A stretch of DNA of 64,000 nt from Burkholderiales bacterium RIFCSPLOWO2_12_FULL_65_40 (GTDB taxonomy: Bacteria; Pseudomonadota; Gammaproteobacteria; Burkholderiales; Burkholderiaceae_C), in NCBI GenBank assembly GCA_001770955.1, contig MESL01000054.1, positions 1-64,000 on the forward strand. The letters are read 5' to 3'. A program made the position numbers and the translations under genes. Under the pieces are notes generated by a model, which worked only from the letters and a program-made list of their open reading frames with translations, ran no database searches and had not been told where the DNA came from. Numbering within the stretch: the stretch's first letter is position 1; each line of letters begins with the position of its first letter. Shown here piece by piece: positions 62,272 to 64,000 of this stretch.

Positions 62272-64000
62272 ATGGATGCCATCAGCAATTTCGCCGCGCG
62301 TTATGCCCGTTCGCGTGAAGAGGAAATGTCGATCGACGAGTACCTCGCCGAATGCAAACGCGATCCCATGGCCTATGCCACGGCCGCTCAGCGTATGCTG
62401 GCGGCCATTGGCGAGCCCGAGATGGTCGATACGCGCAACGACCCGCGCCTTTCGCGGCTATTTGCCAACAAGGTCATCAAGCACTACCCCACCTTTGCCG
62501 AGTTTTACGGCATGGAGGACTCGATCGAGCAGGTGGTGAGTTTCTTCCGCCATGCCGCGCAGGGGCTGGAGGAGCGCAAGCAGATCCTGTACCTGCTGGG
62601 CCCCGTGGGCGGGGGCAAGAGTTCGATCGCCGAGCGACTGAAGTATCTGATGCAGAAGGTGCCGTTTTATGCACTCAAAGGGTCACCGGTGAACGAATCG
62701 CCGCTGGGCCTGTTCGACGCGGTGGAAGACGGGCCGGTGCTGGAAGAGCAGTTCGGTATTCCCCGGCGCTACCTGCAGCGCGTGCTTTCGCCCTGGGCCG
62801 TCAAGCGCCTGGAGGAGTATGGCGGCGACATCCGCCAGTTCAAGGTGGTCAAGCGTTACCCCAGCATCCTCAAGCAGGTGGGCATCGCCAAGACCGAACC
62901 GGGTGACGAGAACAACCAGGACATCTCCAGCCTGGTGGGCAAGGTGGACATCCGCAAGCTTGAGAGCTTTGCCCAGGACGACACCGACGCCTATAGCTAC
63001 TCCGGCGGCCTGTGCCTGGCCAACCAGGGCCTGCTGGAATTCGTGGAGATGTTCAAGGCGCCCATCAAGGTGCTGCATCCGCTGCTCACCGCCACGCAGG
63101 AGGGCAACTACAAGGGCACCGAGGGTTTTGGCGCCATTCCGTTCGATGGCGTGGTGCTGGCGCACAGCAACGAGAGCGAGTGGAAGGCGTTTCGCAACAA
63201 CAAGAACAACGAGGCCTTCCTGGACCGCATCTACATTGTCAAGGTGCCGTACTGCCTGCGTGTCAGCGAAGAAACCCGCATTTACGAGAAGCTGATTCGT
63301 GAGTCGTCGCTGGGCGCCGCCAAGTGTGCCCCCGGTACCCTGAAAATGATGGCCCAGTTCTCCATCCTCACGCGTTTGAAGGAACCCGAGAACTCCAGCA
63401 TCTTCAGCAAGATGCTGGTGTACGACGGCGAGAGCCTGAAAGACACCGACCCGCGCGCCAAAAGCTACCAGGAGTACCGCGATTACGCCGGGGTGGACGA
63501 GGGCATGAACGGCGTCTCCACCCGGTTTGCGTTCAAGATTCTGTCCAAGGTGTTCAACTTCGACAGCGCCGAGGTGGCCGCCAACCCGGTGCACCTGATG
63601 TATGTGCTGGAGCAGCAGATTGAGCGCGAGCAGTTTCCCGCCGAACTGGAAACCAAGTACACCAGCTACATCAAGGAATACCTCTCGCCGCGCTACGCCG
63701 AGTTCATCGGCAAGGAGATCCAGACCGCCTACCTGGAGAGCTACAGCGAGTACGGGCAGAACATCTTCGACCGTTACGTCACCTACGCCGACTACTGGAT
63801 CCAGGACAACGAGTACCGCGACACCGACACCGGCGAGGTGTTCGACCGGGGCGCGCTCAACGCCGAGCTGGAAAAGATCGAAAAGCCGGCGGGCATCGCC
63901 AACCCCAAGGACTTCCGCAACGAAATCGTCAACTTCGTGCTGCGCGCGCGTGCCAACAACCAGGGCAAGAACCCGAGCTGGACCAGCTACGAGAAGCTGC
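62272..64000 (+). CDS. prkA: PrkA serine protein kinase, N-terminal part (runs off the window)
   Basis: 576 residues visible, from the ATG at 62272 with AGGAGG upstream. AAA+/PrkA domain: Walker A LLGPVGGGKSSIAERLK near 108, then GSPVNESPLGLF and SGGLCLANQGLLEFVEMFKAP. The C-terminal kinase-like region begins around VYDGESLKDTDPRAKSYQEYR. PrkA proteins are tied to starvation and stress responses and usually precede yeaH and spoVR genes, which would lie beyond the edge. About 60-70 residues of the usual ~640 are missing. Confidence 0.96.
   Translation, partial: MDAISNFAARYARSREEEMSIDEYLAECKRDPMAYATAAQRMLAAIGEPEMVDTRNDPRLSRLFANKVIKHYPTFAEFYGMEDSIEQVVSFFRHAAQGLEERKQILYLLGPVGGGKSSIAERLKYLMQKVPFYALKGSPVNESPLGLFDAVEDGPVLEEQFGIPRRYLQRVLSPWAVKRLEEYGGDIRQFKVVKRYPSILKQVGIAKTEPGDENNQDISSLVGKVDIRKLESFAQDDTDAYSYSGGLCLANQGLLEFVEMFKAPIKVLHPLLTATQEGNYKGTEGFGAIPFDGVVLAHSNESEWKAFRNNKNNEAFLDRIYIVKVPYCLRVSEETRIYEKLIRESSLGAAKCAPGTLKMMAQFSILTRLKEPENSSIFSKMLVYDGESLKDTDPRAKSYQEYRDYAGVDEGMNGVSTRFAFKILSKVFNFDSAEVAANPVHLMYVLEQQIEREQFPAELETKYTSYIKEYLSPRYAEFIGKEIQTAYLESYSEYGQNIFDRYVTYADYWIQDNEYRDTDTGEVFDRGALNAELEKIEKPAGIANPKDFRNEIVNFVLRARANNQGKNPSWTSYEKL

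Overview
The window is a high-GC (roughly two-thirds G+C by eye) bacterial chromosome segment with almost no wasted space. Gene content (PotABCD-like polyamine importer with gabT/gabD, GluQ, MocR-type regulator, BON lipoprotein, PrkA) and protein style point to a betaproteobacterium of the family Comamonadaceae, close to Acidovorax and relatives. This is inferred from protein families and from short interspersed repeats I associate with that family. No rRNA, tRNA or CRISPR array was seen.

Layout. 1-8.4 kb: a polyamine/GABA module on the minus strand (ABC importer, a small cupin, 5' part of gabD, and gabT) with a divergent MocR/GabR-like regulator; the promoter regions of the importer and of gabT share a long conserved block. 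8.5-14.1 kb: alaS and a large membrane HD-GYP c-di-GMP phosphodiesterase candidate. 14.1-19.1 kb: a minus-strand run of LysR regulator, FAD amine-oxidase-like protein, gluQ, trmB and a diguanylate cyclase, with a divergent pirin. 19.9-28.6 kb: MinD/FleN-like ATPase with a second diguanylate cyclase, SulP permease, BON lipoprotein, cystathionine beta-lyase-like enzyme, DUF2189 membrane protein behind an FNR-like box, a lysine-rich small protein, tesA and a divergent ABC ATPase, rlmB. 28.6-29.8 kb: an IS110-family insertion sequence sitting inside a GC-rich palindromic repeat. 29.9-37 kb: sirtuin, dihaem cytochrome c, a 1449-residue hybrid histidine kinase and a convergent REC-GGDEF response regulator. 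37-44 kb: split chromate transporter, FAH-family hydrolase, a six-repeat small protein, VIT1-like protein, CPA1 antiporter, GAF-GGDEF protein. 44-47.7 kb: a single-chain MmeI-like restriction-modification enzyme. 47.8-56.4 kb: YjfB, YigZ, and an operon of alkyl-DHAP-synthase-like flavoprotein, glycerol-3-phosphate dehydrogenase-like protein, FGGY kinase and a phospholipase C/S1-P1-like secreted hydrolase with a divergent AraC regulator. 56.4-64 kb: a small gene behind a CRP-type promoter, DUF502 protein, YgiQ radical SAM protein, CPA2 antiporter, and the 5' part of prkA.

Between and inside genes lie at least three repeat families: a ~60-bp imperfect palindrome (eight good copies, four of them read in frame within genes), an intercistronic hairpin repeat (two copies), and two MITE-like elements with long terminal inverted repeats. 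The most unusual points are the in-frame repeats, the MITE placed 23 bp upstream of the ether-lipid-like operon, the two-site CRP promoter in textbook geometry, and the shared operator block of the polyamine/GABA genes. Signalling is rich: four GGDEF proteins, all with an intact inhibitory-site motif, and one HD-GYP protein.
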